Origin: Bradyrhizobium sp. CB1015
Lineage (GTDB): Bacteria; Pseudomonadota; Alphaproteobacteria; Rhizobiales; Xanthobacteraceae
DNA length: 64,000 nucleotides
Direction of reading: 5' to 3'
Assembly: GCF_025200925.1 (NCBI RefSeq)
Contig: NZ_CP104174.1
Location: 4,464,001 to 4,528,000, forward strand
Part shown: piece after piece, positions 8,610 through 17,733 of the stretch
Numbering within the stretch: the first letter of the stretch is position 1
Layout of the letters: each line of letters begins with the position of its first letter
Notes under the pieces: generated by a model
Database searches by the model: none
Told to the model about the DNA's origin: nothing
The model's input: the letters and a program-made list of their open reading frames with translations, nothing else
Program-made: the position numbers and the translations under genes

Positions 8610-8663
8610 CAAGTACTCAAGACAAGTACTTGCCATCGAGTAATGACGCCGGCTGAGCCGGCG
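8610..8663 (+). promoter_or_regulatory. Inverted repeat and leader hairpin upstream of the aminotransferase
   Basis: CAAGTACT (8610-8617) and AGTACTTG (8625-8632) form a perfect 8-bp inverted repeat with a 7-base spacer, an operator-like layout about 60-80 bases before the aminotransferase start. Just downstream CGCCGGC (8647-8653) and GCCGGCG (8657-8663) can form a GC-rich hairpin in the leader without a T-run. The binding protein is unknown. Confidence 0.4.
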
Positions 8664-8690
8664 GCGTGACGCTTTCAAGGATCTTCGCAA

Positions 8691-10073
8691 ATGTCCATGC
8701 TGCCCAATTCGCAAGAGGCCCGGGATGTGGCCTATCAGCTCCATCCCTACACCAACGCGCGCGCGCATCAGCAGGCCGGTCCTCTGGTGATCGAGCGCGG
8801 CGAGGGGCCTTACGTCTTCGACGCGACGGGCAAGCGCTATTTCGAAGCGATGGCGGGCCTGTGGAGCGTCGGGCTCGGCTTCAACGAGAAGCGGCTGGTC
8901 GAGGCGGCGTACAAGCAGATGCAGGCGCTGCCGTTCTACCACACCTTCTCCGCCAAATCGCACGGTCCCTCGATCGACCTCGCCGAGAAGCTGGTCGCGC
9001 TCGCACCTGTTACCATGAGCAAGGTGTTCTTCACCAATTCCGGCTCGGAAGCCAACGACACCGTGTTGAAGCTGATCGCCTATCGCTCCAACGCGCTCGG
9101 CCAGCCGCAGCGCAAGAAGGTGATCAGCCGACTGCGTGCCTATCACGGCGTCACCATCGCGTCGGCCAGCCTCACGGGCCTGCCGAACAACCACCGCTCG
9201 TTCGACCTGCCGCTGCCGAACATCCTGCATACGGGCTCGCCGCACTTCTACAAGGACGGTGCTCCCGGCGAGAGCGAGGAAGCCTTCGCCACGCGGCGGG
9301 CCGAGGAGCTCGACGCCCTGATCCAGAAGGAAGGGCCGGATACGATCGCAGCCTTCTTCGGTGAGCCGGTGATGGGGGCGGGCGGCGTCGTCGTGCCGCC
9401 GGCGACCTACTGGGACAAGATCCAGAAGGTGCTGAAGAAGTACGACATCCTCTTAGTCGCCGACGAGGTGATCTGCGGTTTCGGCCGCACCGGCAAGATG
9501 TTCGGCTGCGAGACCTACGGCATCAAGCCCGATGCGATGGTGGTCTCCAAGCAGATCACCTCGAGCTATTTCCCGCTGTCGGCGATCATCCTGAACGACC
9601 GGATGTTCGAGCCGATCGCGGACGAGAGCAACAAGATCGGCGTGCTCGGCCACGGCTTCACCGCGGGCGGCCATCCGGTCGGCTCGGCGATTGCGCTGGA
9701 GAACCTCAAGATCATCGAGGAGCGTGGCCTGGTCGCGCACGCGGCCGAGCTCGGCGCCTACATGCAGGGCCGCTTACGTGAGCTTGCGAGCCACCCGCTG
9801 GTCGGCGAGGTTCGCGGCGTCGGCATGATCGCAGCGCTCGAGCTCGTGCTCGACAAGAGCCGCAAGACGGCGGCCGCGACGCCCGGCGCCGTCGGCGGCA
9901 TCGCCAGCCGCATGCTCCAGGAGCGCGGCGTGATCTCGCGCAACATGCTCGATGCCATCGCAATCTGCCCGCCGCTGATCACGACCAAGGCTCAGATCGA
10001 CGAGCTGGTCACCGCGATTTCAGGCGTGCTGAACGACATGAAGAGCGAAGTGGCGAAGCTGACGCCGGCGTAA
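8691..10073 (+). CDS. Class III PLP-dependent aminotransferase
   Basis: 460 residues, fold type I aminotransferase of the omega-amino acid / diamine group. Seen are GLWSVGLGFNEKRL near the N-terminus, FTNSGSEAND (phosphate-binding loop), the DEVICGFGRTG block with the PLP-contacting Asp, and the Schiff-base lysine in VVSKQITSS. Relatives use beta-alanine, GABA, putrescine or taurine as donors with pyruvate or 2-oxoglutarate as acceptor; the exact donor cannot be read from sequence. Its own leader with an inverted repeat suggests separate control from the genes upstream. Confidence 0.92.
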   Translation: MSMLPNSQEARDVAYQLHPYTNARAHQQAGPLVIERGEGPYVFDATGKRYFEAMAGLWSVGLGFNEKRLVEAAYKQMQALPFYHTFSAKSHGPSIDLAEKLVALAPVTMSKVFFTNSGSEANDTVLKLIAYRSNALGQPQRKKVISRLRAYHGVTIASASLTGLPNNHRSFDLPLPNILHTGSPHFYKDGAPGESEEAFATRRAEELDALIQKEGPDTIAAFFGEPVMGAGGVVVPPATYWDKIQKVLKKYDILLVADEVICGFGRTGKMFGCETYGIKPDAMVVSKQITSSYFPLSAIILNDRMFEPIADESNKIGVLGHGFTAGGHPVGSAIALENLKIIEERGLVAHAAELGAYMQGRLRELASHPLVGEVRGVGMIAALELVLDKSRKTAAATPGAVGGIASRMLQERGVISRNMLDAIAICPPLITTKAQIDELVTAISGVLNDMKSEVAKLTPA

Positions 10074-10096
10074 GGCACGCTGTCGCGTCGATTTCC

Positions 10097-10183
10097 CGTC
10101 ATTGCGAGCGAAGCGAAGCAATCCAGAATCCCTCCTCGGAAACAGTCTGGATTGCTTCGTCGCAAGAGCTCCTCGCAATGACG
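10097..10183. repeat. Dispersed palindromic repeat (Bradyrhizobium type)
   Basis: CGTCATTGCGAG at the left end is the exact inverse of CTCGCAATGACG at the right end, and the inner AAGCAATCCAGA is mirrored by TCTGGATTGCTT, so the whole 87 bp can fold into a long hairpin. Elements of this look are common between genes in Bradyrhizobium and relatives. It lies between the convergent aminotransferase and rnd genes and may act as a transcription end for both. Confidence 0.8.
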
Positions 10184-10203
10184 ATGGAGAGAGCGACGAA
10201 GCC

Positions 10204-11352
10204 CTACGCCCGCTGCACCCCGACCACGCGGCCTTTCTCGATCGCCAGCGCCAGCTCGCCGCGCTTCAGCTTCAAGGCGGCGTCGCCGAACAGCTCGCGA
10301 CGCCAGCCGCGTAAGGCGGGCACGTCGGCTTCATCGTCCGCCGCGATCTCTTCGAGGTCGTCGACGGTCGCGATCACCTTGCTTGCGACCGCGTGGCGCT
10401 CGGCAGTCATCCGCAAGAGCACCTTCAACAGCTCGACGATGGCCGCGCCGTTGGAATTATTGCGCGGTTTCTCCAGCTTGGGCAGCTTCGTGAAGTCCCG
10501 CGCGAGCCCACGTTCGACCGCGGCAACGATGTCCGCGCCCCATTTGGATTTCTCGAACCCCTTCGGCACCGAGCGCAGATGCGCTAGCTTTTCCAGCGTA
10601 GTCGGCGCGTGAGTCGCGATGTCGGTGATGGCTTCGTCGCGCAGCACGCGGCCGCGCGGCACGTCTCGGCTCTGCGCCTCCTGCTCGCGCCAAGCCGCGA
10701 CCTCCATCAGCACTGCGAGATCCTTCGGCTTGCGGACCCTCGTCTTCAGCCGCTCCCAGGCGCGCTCGGGGTGGAAATCATAGGTGCGGGGCGAGGTCAG
10801 GACCTCCATCTCGATGGAGACCCATTCGCTGCGGCGGCGCTTCTTCAGGTCGGCGTCGAGCGCGGCGAAGACGTCGCGCAAATGGGTGACGTCGGACACC
10901 GCGTAATGCATCTGCTCCTTGGTCAGCGGCCGGCGCGACCAGTCGGTGAAGCGGTGGGTCTTGTCGGGGCGGTGGCCGGTGACCTTCTCGACCAGGGCGT
11001 CATAGGCGATGCTGTCCCCGTAGCCGAGCACCATCGCGGCCACCTGGGTGTCGAACACCGGATGCGGGATGATGCCCGCCTGGTGCCAGATGATCTCGAT
11101 GTCCTGGCGGGCGGCGTGAAACACCTTCAGCACGCCCTCGTTGGCCATGAGCTCGAAGAACGGCTTGAGATCGATCCCCTCGGCCAGGGCGTCGATGACC
11201 ACGGCTTCCTCGGCGCTGGCCATCTGCACCACGCACAGCAGCGGGTAGTAAGTGGTCTCGCGCAGGAACTCGGTATCGACTGTTATGACGGGGTGCTTGG
11301 CAAGCCGGCTGCAGGCAGCCGCGAGGTCAGCGGTGGTAGTAATCAAATCCAT
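10204..11352 (-). CDS. rnd: Ribonuclease D
   Basis: 382 residues, 3'-5' exoribonuclease involved in tRNA 3' maturation. The DEDD exonuclease site is visible: DTEF near residue 21, the [11 protein letters not shown] block with the second Asp, and the Y-x3-D end motif in [12 protein letters not shown]-terminal HRDC domain follows ([22 protein letters not shown] helices). The start ATG at 11352 lies just before the first conserved strand. Confidence 0.94.
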   Translation of the reverse strand: MDLITTTADLAAACSRLAKHPVITVDTEFLRETTYYPLLCVVQMASAEEAVVIDALAEGIDLKPFFELMANEGVLKVFHAARQDIEIIWHQAGIIPHPVFDTQVAAMVLGYGDSIAYDALVEKVTGHRPDKTHRFTDWSRRPLTKEQMHYAVSDVTHLRDVFAALDADLKKRRRSEWVSIEMEVLTSPRTYDFHPERAWERLKTRVRKPKDLAVLMEVAAWREQEAQSRDVPRGRVLRDEAITDIATHAPTTLEKLAHLRSVPKGFEKSKWGADIVAAVERGLARDFTKLPKLEKPRNNSNGAAIVELLKVLLRMTAERHAVASKVIATVDDLEEIAADDEADVPALRGWRRELFGDAALKLKRGELALAIEKGRVVGVQRA

Positions 11353-11468
11353 GAACGGCCCATGACACTTGATATCAGCCGTTCTGCCGAAAGTGCTGTG
11401 ATGTCAAGGGGCTCTAAGCGAATTCGAGCCTTGCATCGGGCCGAAATCGTCTGTTTCCGACCAAATTC

Positions 11469-11579
11469 CTATTCGTAACGGACCCGCTGCGACGGTTTTC
11501 GCGCGCAGGGCAGCGCCACCACGATCACGCACATGGCGACCAGAGCCAGTCCCAGGAACTCGATAACCAACAGATCCAC
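11469..11579 (-). CDS. 36-residue single-span membrane protein
   Basis: A GTG start at 11579 has GGAGG eight bases upstream and opens a 36-residue frame: an acidic start, one hydrophobic helix (LLVIEFLGLALVAMCVIVVA) and a basic tail ending KPSQRVRYE. The strong ribosome site and clean transmembrane-plus-basic-tail layout support translation. It lies upstream of rnd on the same strand, separated by about 115 bp. Function unknown. Confidence 0.55.
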   Translation of the reverse strand: MDLLVIEFLGLALVAMCVIVVALPCARKPSQRVRYE

Positions 11580-11706
11580 AGCGAAACCTCCAGAAACATT
11601 GATAGATTTGTCGGGGCTGCGTTGAGGGTCTGTTAATTCGCGTGGTTACCGGCGCCGGGCCGGGCCGGATGGTAGATGGGGGGTTAACGACTCGATTCCG
11701 CTCGGT

Positions 11707-11838
11707 CGTCATGGCCGGGCTTGTCCCGGCCATGACGTTCTCTTCACGCGGGCGCAAGCTCGTGGATGCCCGGGCCTTCGCCTCGCCGAAGCGGCTTCGG
11801 CCGCGCAGGCGGGACAAGCCCGGGCATGACGGGGCATA
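11707..11838. repeat. Dispersed palindromic repeats, two adjoining units
   Basis: CGTCATGGCCGGG (11707-11719) and CCCGGCCATGACG (11725-11737) form a perfect 13-bp hairpin with a 5-base loop. A related unit, GGGACAAGCCCGGGCATGAC, follows near 11811-11830. Both are of the common rhizobial intergenic type and sit just downstream of the binding-protein gene, where they could end its transcript or protect its 3' end. Confidence 0.8.
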
Positions 11839-11841
11839 GGT

Positions 11842-13176
11842 TTACGGCAGCTTCAGCGACGTCTCCGCGTTGTACGGCTTCAGCGTCTCGTCGGCGGCCT
11901 TCTGGGCGGCGGCGAGGGCTTCCTTCGGCTGCTTCTTGCCGTTGAGGACCAGCATCACCTCGTCCTCGAGGTTCTTGCGGACCGGCACGGTCTTGTAGGT
12001 CGCGAACCACGGCTTTGCGACGTCGAGCTGCTCGACGGCGGTCTTGGCGTCCGGGTTCTTGCCCAGGAATTCGACCATCTCGGGCGTCTTGTAGGCGGCC
12101 ATGTTGGGCGCGAAATAGCCGGTGGCGCGGCTCCACCAGCCGCTCTTCTCGGGCGAGGTCATCCACTTGATCAGCGTCCAGGCGGCCTTCTGCTTGTCCG
12201 CTTCGAGCCCGGCCGGCATGATCAGCGAGGCGCCGCCGATCGGCACGGCGTTGCGGACGTTGCGCGGAATGAACGCGACCTTGTAGGCGAACTTGGCGTT
12301 GTCGCGAACGTAGGTGAGCGAGCCCGTCGACAGCATCATCATCGCGGCATTGCCTGAGATGAAGGAGGTGCTGACGGCAGGGCCGGGCGTGGCGCCGGGC
12401 GTATGCACCTTGTGCTTATAGATCAGGTCGTTCCACCAGGTGAGCGCGCCCAGCATCGAGGGCGTGTCGTAATAGACCTCGCCGCCGAACTCCTCGTTGT
12501 AGTAGCGCCCGCCATTGCTCATGGTGAGCGTTTCCATCATCCAGCCGCAATAGTCGTAGGCGCAGGGGATCGCGATGCCCCATTGGGTCACCTTGTCGCC
12601 CTCGCGCTTGGTCAGCTTCTTGGCCCAGTCGGTGAGCTCGGCCCAGGTCTGCGGCGGCTTGCTCGGATCGAGGCCCGCTTCCTTGGCCTTGTCGGCGTTG
12701 ATGTAGAGCAGCGGCGTCGAATTGTGGAACGGCACGCCGTAGACCGAGCGGTTGATCACCGCATTGCCCTGCAGCGCCGGGAAGAACTGGCCGAGGAACT
12801 GCTCCTTGGTGGTGCCGTCGGCCTTGATCAGCGCATCGAGGTTGGTGAGCTCGTTCTCGATCTGCATGTCCAGCAGGAAATTTGCCGACATGATCACGGC
12901 CGCCGGCGGCTTGCCGGCCTTGATCGCGGCGCGCGTCTTGATCAGCGTGTCGTCGTAGGAGCCGGTGTAGACCGCGGTCGCCTTGACGTCGGGATGGGTC
13001 TCGTTGAACTCCTTGATCAAGGTGCCCATGTCGCGGGCGAGCTTGCCGTCGACCGGGACGGGGAAGAACAAATCGACCTCGGTCGGACCTTCACCGGCGA
13101 GAGCCGGGAAGGCGAGGGCGCCTGCCATTGAGCCTGCCATGGCGAGGCCAAGCACGATCCTGCGGGAGAACAGCAT
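11842..13176 (-). CDS. ABC transporter substrate-binding protein (UgpB-like)
   Basis: 444 residues. An N-terminal signal sequence (SRRIVLGLAMAGSMAGALAF, cleavage near ALA-GEG) is followed by a family 1 periplasmic binding fold: LFFPVPVDGKLARDMGTLIK, a YTGSYDDTLIKTRAAI block, and the PVGGASLIM-type hinge. This pattern matches glycerol-3-phosphate / glycerophosphodiester binding proteins. The ATG at 13176 directly precedes the signal sequence. It is the last gene of the run phosphodiesterase, two permeases, binding protein; no ATP-binding subunit is in the run. Confidence 0.88.
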   Translation of the reverse strand: MLFSRRIVLGLAMAGSMAGALAFPALAGEGPTEVDLFFPVPVDGKLARDMGTLIKEFNETHPDVKATAVYTGSYDDTLIKTRAAIKAGKPPAAVIMSANFLLDMQIENELTNLDALIKADGTTKEQFLGQFFPALQGNAVINRSVYGVPFHNSTPLLYINADKAKEAGLDPSKPPQTWAELTDWAKKLTKREGDKVTQWGIAIPCAYDYCGWMMETLTMSNGGRYYNEEFGGEVYYDTPSMLGALTWWNDLIYKHKVHTPGATPGPAVSTSFISGNAAMMMLSTGSLTYVRDNAKFAYKVAFIPRNVRNAVPIGGASLIMPAGLEADKQKAAWTLIKWMTSPEKSGWWSRATGYFAPNMAAYKTPEMVEFLGKNPDAKTAVEQLDVAKPWFATYKTVPVRKNLEDEVMLVLNGKKQPKEALAAAQKAADETLKPYNAETSLKLP

Positions 13177-13187
13177 CGGAAAATCTC

Positions 13188-14057
13188 CTATTTGATGCCT
13201 GAGGTGACGAAAGAGCTGATGAAGCGTTTCTGGAAGATCAGGAAGGCGACGAGCAGCGGCGCGATCACCATCAGCGTACCCGCGGCGATCGTGCCCCAGG
13301 CCTGCGTGCCTTCGGCGGTTTTGGTGAAGACGGAGAGGCCGATCGTGAGCGGGCGCTTGTCCGGCGAGTTGATCACCATCAGCGGCCACAGGAAGTCGTT
13401 CCAGTGGCTGGTCACGGAAATGATGGCGAAGGCCGAGAAGCTCGGCATCGACAGCGGCACGTAGATGTGGCGGATGCGCTGGAACAGCCCGGCGCCGTCG
13501 ATCAGGGCGGCGTCCTCGAGCTCGGTCGGAATGGCTTCGAACGCCTGGCGCATCAAAAAGGTGCCGAAGGCGGAGGCGAAGAACGGCATCATCACGCCGG
13601 TGAGCGTATCATAGAGGCCGAGCTGCACCACCAGCGACAGGTTCGGCACGATCAGCAGCACCGGCACCAGCATCAGCTGCATCAGGAACAGGTAGAAGAT
13701 CAGCGTCTTGCCGGCGAATTCCAGGCGCGCGAAGGCAAAGCCCGCCAGCGTGATCGTGACGAACTGCACCAGCAGGATGCCGGTGCAAATGATCGTGGTG
13801 TTGAGCGTGTAGCGCGGGAAGTCACCGATCTCCCAGGCGTCCCTGACGTTGTCGAGCGTCGGCTTCAGGCTCGGCATGAGCTCGGCCATGGCGTTGATGC
13901 CGTCGGAGGCCGGGCGCAGCGTCGCCACGCCCATCCACAGGAAGGGGATGAGCCAGACGATCGCGAGCAGCACGGTCAGCGCGAAGCCGAGCTTGGGCGT
14001 GATCTCGCCGCGGGTGGCGAGCGGGGCATCCTTGTAGAGCCTGTCGATCAGCTTCAT
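13188..14057 (-). CDS. ABC transporter permease (UgpE/MalG-like)
   Basis: 289 residues with about six membrane spans and the EAA loop seen as EAIPTELEDAALIDGAGLFQ, the contact site for the ATPase subunit. It belongs to the binding-protein-dependent sugar permeases of the MalG branch. Its start overlaps the stop of the preceding permease by 4 bp, and the binding-protein gene follows 11 bp later, so the three form one operon. Confidence 0.9.
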   Translation of the reverse strand: MKLIDRLYKDAPLATRGEITPKLGFALTVLLAIVWLIPFLWMGVATLRPASDGINAMAELMPSLKPTLDNVRDAWEIGDFPRYTLNTTIICTGILLVQFVTITLAGFAFARLEFAGKTLIFYLFLMQLMLVPVLLIVPNLSLVVQLGLYDTLTGVMMPFFASAFGTFLMRQAFEAIPTELEDAALIDGAGLFQRIRHIYVPLSMPSFSAFAIISVTSHWNDFLWPLMVINSPDKRPLTIGLSVFTKTAEGTQAWGTIAAGTLMVIAPLLVAFLIFQKRFISSFVTSGIK

Positions 14058-15004
14058 GGCCCGCCCTCGCGGTTGGCCAAGGTGCGGAAGGACAGCGCAG
14101 TGAGGCCCATCAGCGCGGCCAGCGTCAGCAGCGTCGCCGCCGAGGCCTTGCCGATGTCGTAGTGCTCGACCGCCTGCTGGTAGATGTAGAACAGCACGAG
14201 GTTGGTCGCGTTCGATGGCCCGCCCTGGGTCATGACGAAGACGTGGTCGACCTGCGTCACCGCGTTCAGCGTGGCGATGACGGTGACGAACAGGAAGGTG
14301 GGCTTGAGTTCCGGCAGGATGATGTGGCGCAGGCGCATGTATGGCCCGGCGCCGTCGAGATGCGCCGCCTCCATCACGTCCTCAGGCACGGCCTGCAGGC
14401 CGGCGAGGAAGAACAGCATGTAATAGCCGGCGTTCTTCCAGATGGTGATGACCATGATCGCGTAGAGCGCGATGTCGCCGTCGCCCAGCCAGTTCGGCAG
14501 CACCGGCAGCAGCCGGCCGATGTAGTAGTCGAGCAGGCCGACATTCGGCAGGAAGATGAACAGGAACAGCGCGGAGGCCGCGACCATCGGGATCAGCACG
14601 GGCAGGAACAGCGCGGCACGCAGCGCGCTGTTCACGGCATGGGTGCGCGACAGCGCCAGCGCGAACAACAGCGCAAGTCCGATGCTCGGCACCGCGGTGC
14701 CGACGGCATAGATCAAATTGTTGACGACGGCGCCGGCGAAGGCGGGGTCGGCGAGCACGGCGCTGATATTGTCGAGGCCGACGAAACGCACCGGCGCCTT
14801 GGGCGTGGCGCGCTGATACAGCGCATCCACGAGCACGCGGCCCATCGCGCCATAGGTGAACAGCGCGAGGAAGATCAGCGAAGGCAGGAGCAGCAGATAG
14901 GCCGGCAGCGAGGCCTTGAAGCGGCCCAGGAAGCGCTTCAGGACGTGCAGACGCGGTGCCGCCGACGTCGCGACCGGGAGAGCCGCGGGTTCAGCGAGGC
15001 TCAT
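14054..15004 (-). CDS. ABC transporter permease (UgpA/MalF-like)
   Basis: 316 residues, six predicted spans, EAA loop VPEDVMEAAHLDGAGPYMRL. The ATG at 15004 is used because it starts one base after the stop codon of the upstream phosphodiesterase gene (TGAGATG). A further upstream start would run into that gene. It pairs with the MalG-like permease to form the membrane channel. Confidence 0.9.
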   Translation of the reverse strand: MSLAEPAALPVATSAAPRLHVLKRFLGRFKASLPAYLLLLPSLIFLALFTYGAMGRVLVDALYQRATPKAPVRFVGLDNISAVLADPAFAGAVVNNLIYAVGTAVPSIGLALLFALALSRTHAVNSALRAALFLPVLIPMVAASALFLFIFLPNVGLLDYYIGRLLPVLPNWLGDGDIALYAIMVITIWKNAGYYMLFFLAGLQAVPEDVMEAAHLDGAGPYMRLRHIILPELKPTFLFVTVIATLNAVTQVDHVFVMTQGGPSNATNLVLFYIYQQAVEHYDIGKASAATLLTLAALMGLTALSFRTLANREGGP

Positions 15005-15005
15005 C

Positions 15006-15857
15006 TCATCGCGCCGGGAAATTGAGTGCATAGTCGCGGCCGTCCACTCCTGCCGGTGGTTCGAAGGGGAAGCGCAGACTCTGGTCGAGGAAATCGTGGC
15101 TGTGCACGACGAGGTTCTCGTCGTCGATCAGCACGACACCATAGGCCGGCGGCTCGTGGCTGGCGAGATGCTCGCTCGCCGCAGCGTCGAGCTCGAACCA
15201 GACCTGGTGGTTGGTGCCGCGCAGCGTCGAGAACGGGATCTTGCCGTAGCTGCCGAAGATCGGCCGGTGCACATGACCGAAGAACAGATGACGGATCCGC
15301 GCGCGATAGGGCGCAATCACCTCGGCGAATTCGGCGCTCTGCTTCAGCGCGATCTCGTCCATGGCGTGGACGCCGACCGGGAACGGCGGATGGTGCATGA
15401 ACACGACGAATTCCTGGTCGGCGGGCGCGGCGGCGAGCGTGCTCGCCAGCCAGCCGAGGCGCTTTGCGCACATCTCGCCGGCATGGCTGGTCTCGTCCAG
15501 CGTGTCGAGGAAGACGAACAGGCCATGCTCGGTGGTGCGCGTGCCCTGCACGAAGCCGTTTGAATCGCGCGGCGCCGCCTTCAGCGCGTCGAGACAGGTG
15601 ACGCGCTTGTCGTGATTGCCGACCATGGCGATGTAGGGAATCTTCAGCGCCGCCATCGCCTCGGCGAAGTTGGCGTAGGATTCCGCCTCACCCCAATGGG
15701 TGAGGTCGCCGGTCACCACCGCAAACGCAGCGTCGGACTGGTGCTTGTTGATGTCGGCAATCGCCGCATCCAGCCGGGCGCGCGGATCGAGGCCGTAGAG
15801 CTTCGCGCCGGGGTTCGCGAGATGCGTGTCGGTGAGGTGGATGAACTTGAAGGGCAT
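15006..15857 (-). CDS. Calcineurin-like phosphodiesterase (GpdQ-like)
   Basis: 283 residues, class III metallophosphodiesterase with all binuclear-metal motifs: D10-x-H12 in LTDTHLA, G50-D51 in VTGDLTHWG, G80-NHD, MHHPPF and GHVHRP. Enzymes of this group cleave glycerophosphodiesters or cyclic nucleotides. Its position as first gene before a Ugp-like importer suggests it hydrolyses imported glycerophosphodiesters to glycerol-3-phosphate; this is inference from context. There is no signal peptide, so it acts in the cytoplasm. Confidence 0.85.
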   Translation of the reverse strand: MPFKFIHLTDTHLANPGAKLYGLDPRARLDAAIADINKHQSDAAFAVVTGDLTHWGEAESYANFAEAMAALKIPYIAMVGNHDKRVTCLDALKAAPRDSNGFVQGTRTTEHGLFVFLDTLDETSHAGEMCAKRLGWLASTLAAAPADQEFVVFMHHPPFPVGVHAMDEIALKQSAEFAEVIAPYRARIRHLFFGHVHRPIFGSYGKIPFSTLRGTNHQVWFELDAAASEHLASHEPPAYGVVLIDDENLVVHSHDFLDQSLRFPFEPPAGVDGRDYALNFPAR

Positions 15858-15932
15858 GGCGCGCTTTGTCGGGACGGTTGGAGGATCGGCGCCTCCGGCA
15901 AGACGGCGCTGTCAGCCCGTTAGAGCGCATGT

Positions 15933-15950
15933 GTTTCAGTTTGATGACAG
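15933..15950 (-). promoter_or_regulatory. Possible Pho box upstream of the phosphodiesterase/importer operon
   Basis: On the reverse strand CTGTCAT-CAAA-CTGAAAC matches the 7-4-7 layout of a PhoB box; the first heptamer is perfect, the second matches the CTG start only in part. It lies about 76 bases before the phosphodiesterase ATG. Phosphate control would suit a glycerophosphodiester uptake system. Confidence 0.35.
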
Positions 15951-16063
15951 CGGTTCCGGCGGGCAGGACGTGTCCACAAGGCCCGCGGGACAGGAATGGA
16001 CCGCGCAAGGCGCAATCCATGCAGTGCCTCAATTAGAGATGGTGGTGCGCGGTCGAACCCGCC

Positions 16064-17536
16064 TCACGTCCCGCAGAACGTCTGCAACACCCGCTGATCC
16101 GGCAGCGGCGGATCGGCGTAGGCTGCATACTCCGGCTGGTCCTCGAACGGCTTCGCCAGCACCTTCACCAATTCCTCGAACGGCGCGTAATCGTCGTCGT
16201 TCACCGCAGCCTGGATCACGGCCTCGACGCGGTGGTTGCGCGGGATGAACATCGGATTGACCGCGTGCATGGCGGCTCGGCGCTCGGCGGCAGTTTGCGG
16301 CTCCAAGGCGATGCGCGCGCGCCAGCGGCCGGCCCATTCGTCGAAGGCTGCGGGCTCCATGAACTGCGCGCGCACGTCGGCGCCGTCATCGCCTGCGGCC
16401 TCGCCCAGCTTGCGGAAGGTGAGGGTGAAGTCGGCCTGGTTCTTCGCCATGGCGTCGAGCAGGTCCTGGATCAGCGCCTCGTCGCCGTCGCGCTCGGTGA
16501 ATAGCCCAACTTTCTTGCGCAGGCCTGCCTGATAGGCCGCGCTGAACGTCTCGGCGAAGGCGCCGAGAATATCCTGTGCTTCCGCGACGGCCTTCTCCTG
16601 CTCGTCCGAGAACAGCGGCAGCAGGCATTCGGCGAGGCGGGTCAGATTCCACAAGCCGATGCGCGGCTGGTTGGCGTAGGCGTAGCGGCCCATCTCGTCG
16701 ATCGAGGAGAACACCTGCGCCGGATTGTAGGAATCCATGAAGGCGCACGGGCCGTAATCGATGGTCTCGCCCGAGATCGAGGTGTTGTCGGTGTTCATCA
16801 CGCCGTGGATGAAGCCGACCAGCAGCCAGCGCGCGATGAGCTCGGCCTGGCGCGCGACCACGGCAGCGAGCAGGGCGTGATACGGCCGTTCCGCCTGGAG
16901 CAGGTCCGGATAGTGGCGCGTGATGACGTGATCGGCGAGCCGGCGGATCGCCTCGGTATCGCGGCGGACGGCGAAGAACTGGAAGGTGCCGACGCGGATG
17001 TGGCTGGACGCGACCCGGGTCAGCACCGCGCCGGGCAGCGCGGTCTCGCGAATGACGTGCTCGCCGGTGACCACCGCGGCGAGCGAGCGCGTGGTGGGGA
17101 TGCCGAGCGCGTACATCGCCTCGCTGACGATGTATTCGCGCAGGACCGGTCCGAGCGCGGCGCGGCCGTCGCCGCGGCGGGAGAACGGGGTGGGTCCGCT
17201 TCCTTTGAGCTGGATATCGCGGCGGACGCCGTCGCGGTCGATGACCTCGCCGAGCAGGATGGCGCGGCCGTCGCCGAGCTGGGGCACGAATTGCCCGAAC
17301 TGGTGGCCGGCATAGGCCATGGCGATGGGATCCGCTCCGGCGGGAACCGTCTTGCCGGCCAGGATCTCGGCCCCTTCCGGGGTCTCCAGCAGATCAGGAT
17401 CAAGCCCGAGCTGAACCGCCAGCGGCCGGTTCAGCTTGATCAGCCTGGGGGCGGCGACCGGAGTCGGCGCGACGCGGGCGAAGAAGTTCTCCGGCAGCGC
17501 CGAATAGGAGTTCTGGAAGGGGAAATGCACCGTCAT
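16064..17536 (-). CDS. selO: SelO/YdiU family protein AMPylase
   Basis: 490 residues, pseudokinase-fold protein that transfers AMP from ATP to protein hydroxyls, linked to redox stress in studied members. Seen: [20 protein letters not shown] (inverted ATP-binding region), [20 protein letters not shown], and [20 protein letters not shown] with the metal-binding Asn/Asp. The bacterial form here lacks a selenocysteine; the C-terminus ends QTFCGT. ATG at 17536 fits the usual N-terminus ([16 protein letters not shown]). It is divergent from aspS. Confidence 0.93.
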   Translation of the reverse strand: MTVHFPFQNSYSALPENFFARVAPTPVAAPRLIKLNRPLAVQLGLDPDLLETPEGAEILAGKTVPAGADPIAMAYAGHQFGQFVPQLGDGRAILLGEVIDRDGVRRDIQLKGSGPTPFSRRGDGRAALGPVLREYIVSEAMYALGIPTTRSLAAVVTGEHVIRETALPGAVLTRVASSHIRVGTFQFFAVRRDTEAIRRLADHVITRHYPDLLQAERPYHALLAAVVARQAELIARWLLVGFIHGVMNTDNTSISGETIDYGPCAFMDSYNPAQVFSSIDEMGRYAYANQPRIGLWNLTRLAECLLPLFSDEQEKAVAEAQDILGAFAETFSAAYQAGLRKKVGLFTERDGDEALIQDLLDAMAKNQADFTLTFRKLGEAAGDDGADVRAQFMEPAAFDEWAGRWRARIALEPQTAAERRAAMHAVNPMFIPRNHRVEAVIQAAVNDDDYAPFEELVKVLAKPFEDQPEYAAYADPPLPDQRVLQTFCGT

Positions 17537-17733
17537 GACCTCAAGATAGGGCTGGAACGTCAATCGGCAAAGGTTCGCCCCCGGATAAGCCAAAAATGGG
17601 CACCTGAGGTCCAAATCCGGGCGTTCCCTTGGTTGCCGCCCCCGTCCTCCCGGGGTAAACCCTGCCGCAACTTCGGACCGGCCATCACGGGCCGTTCGAT
17701 TCGCTTCCTTTCGACATTGATTTTGGGACGACC

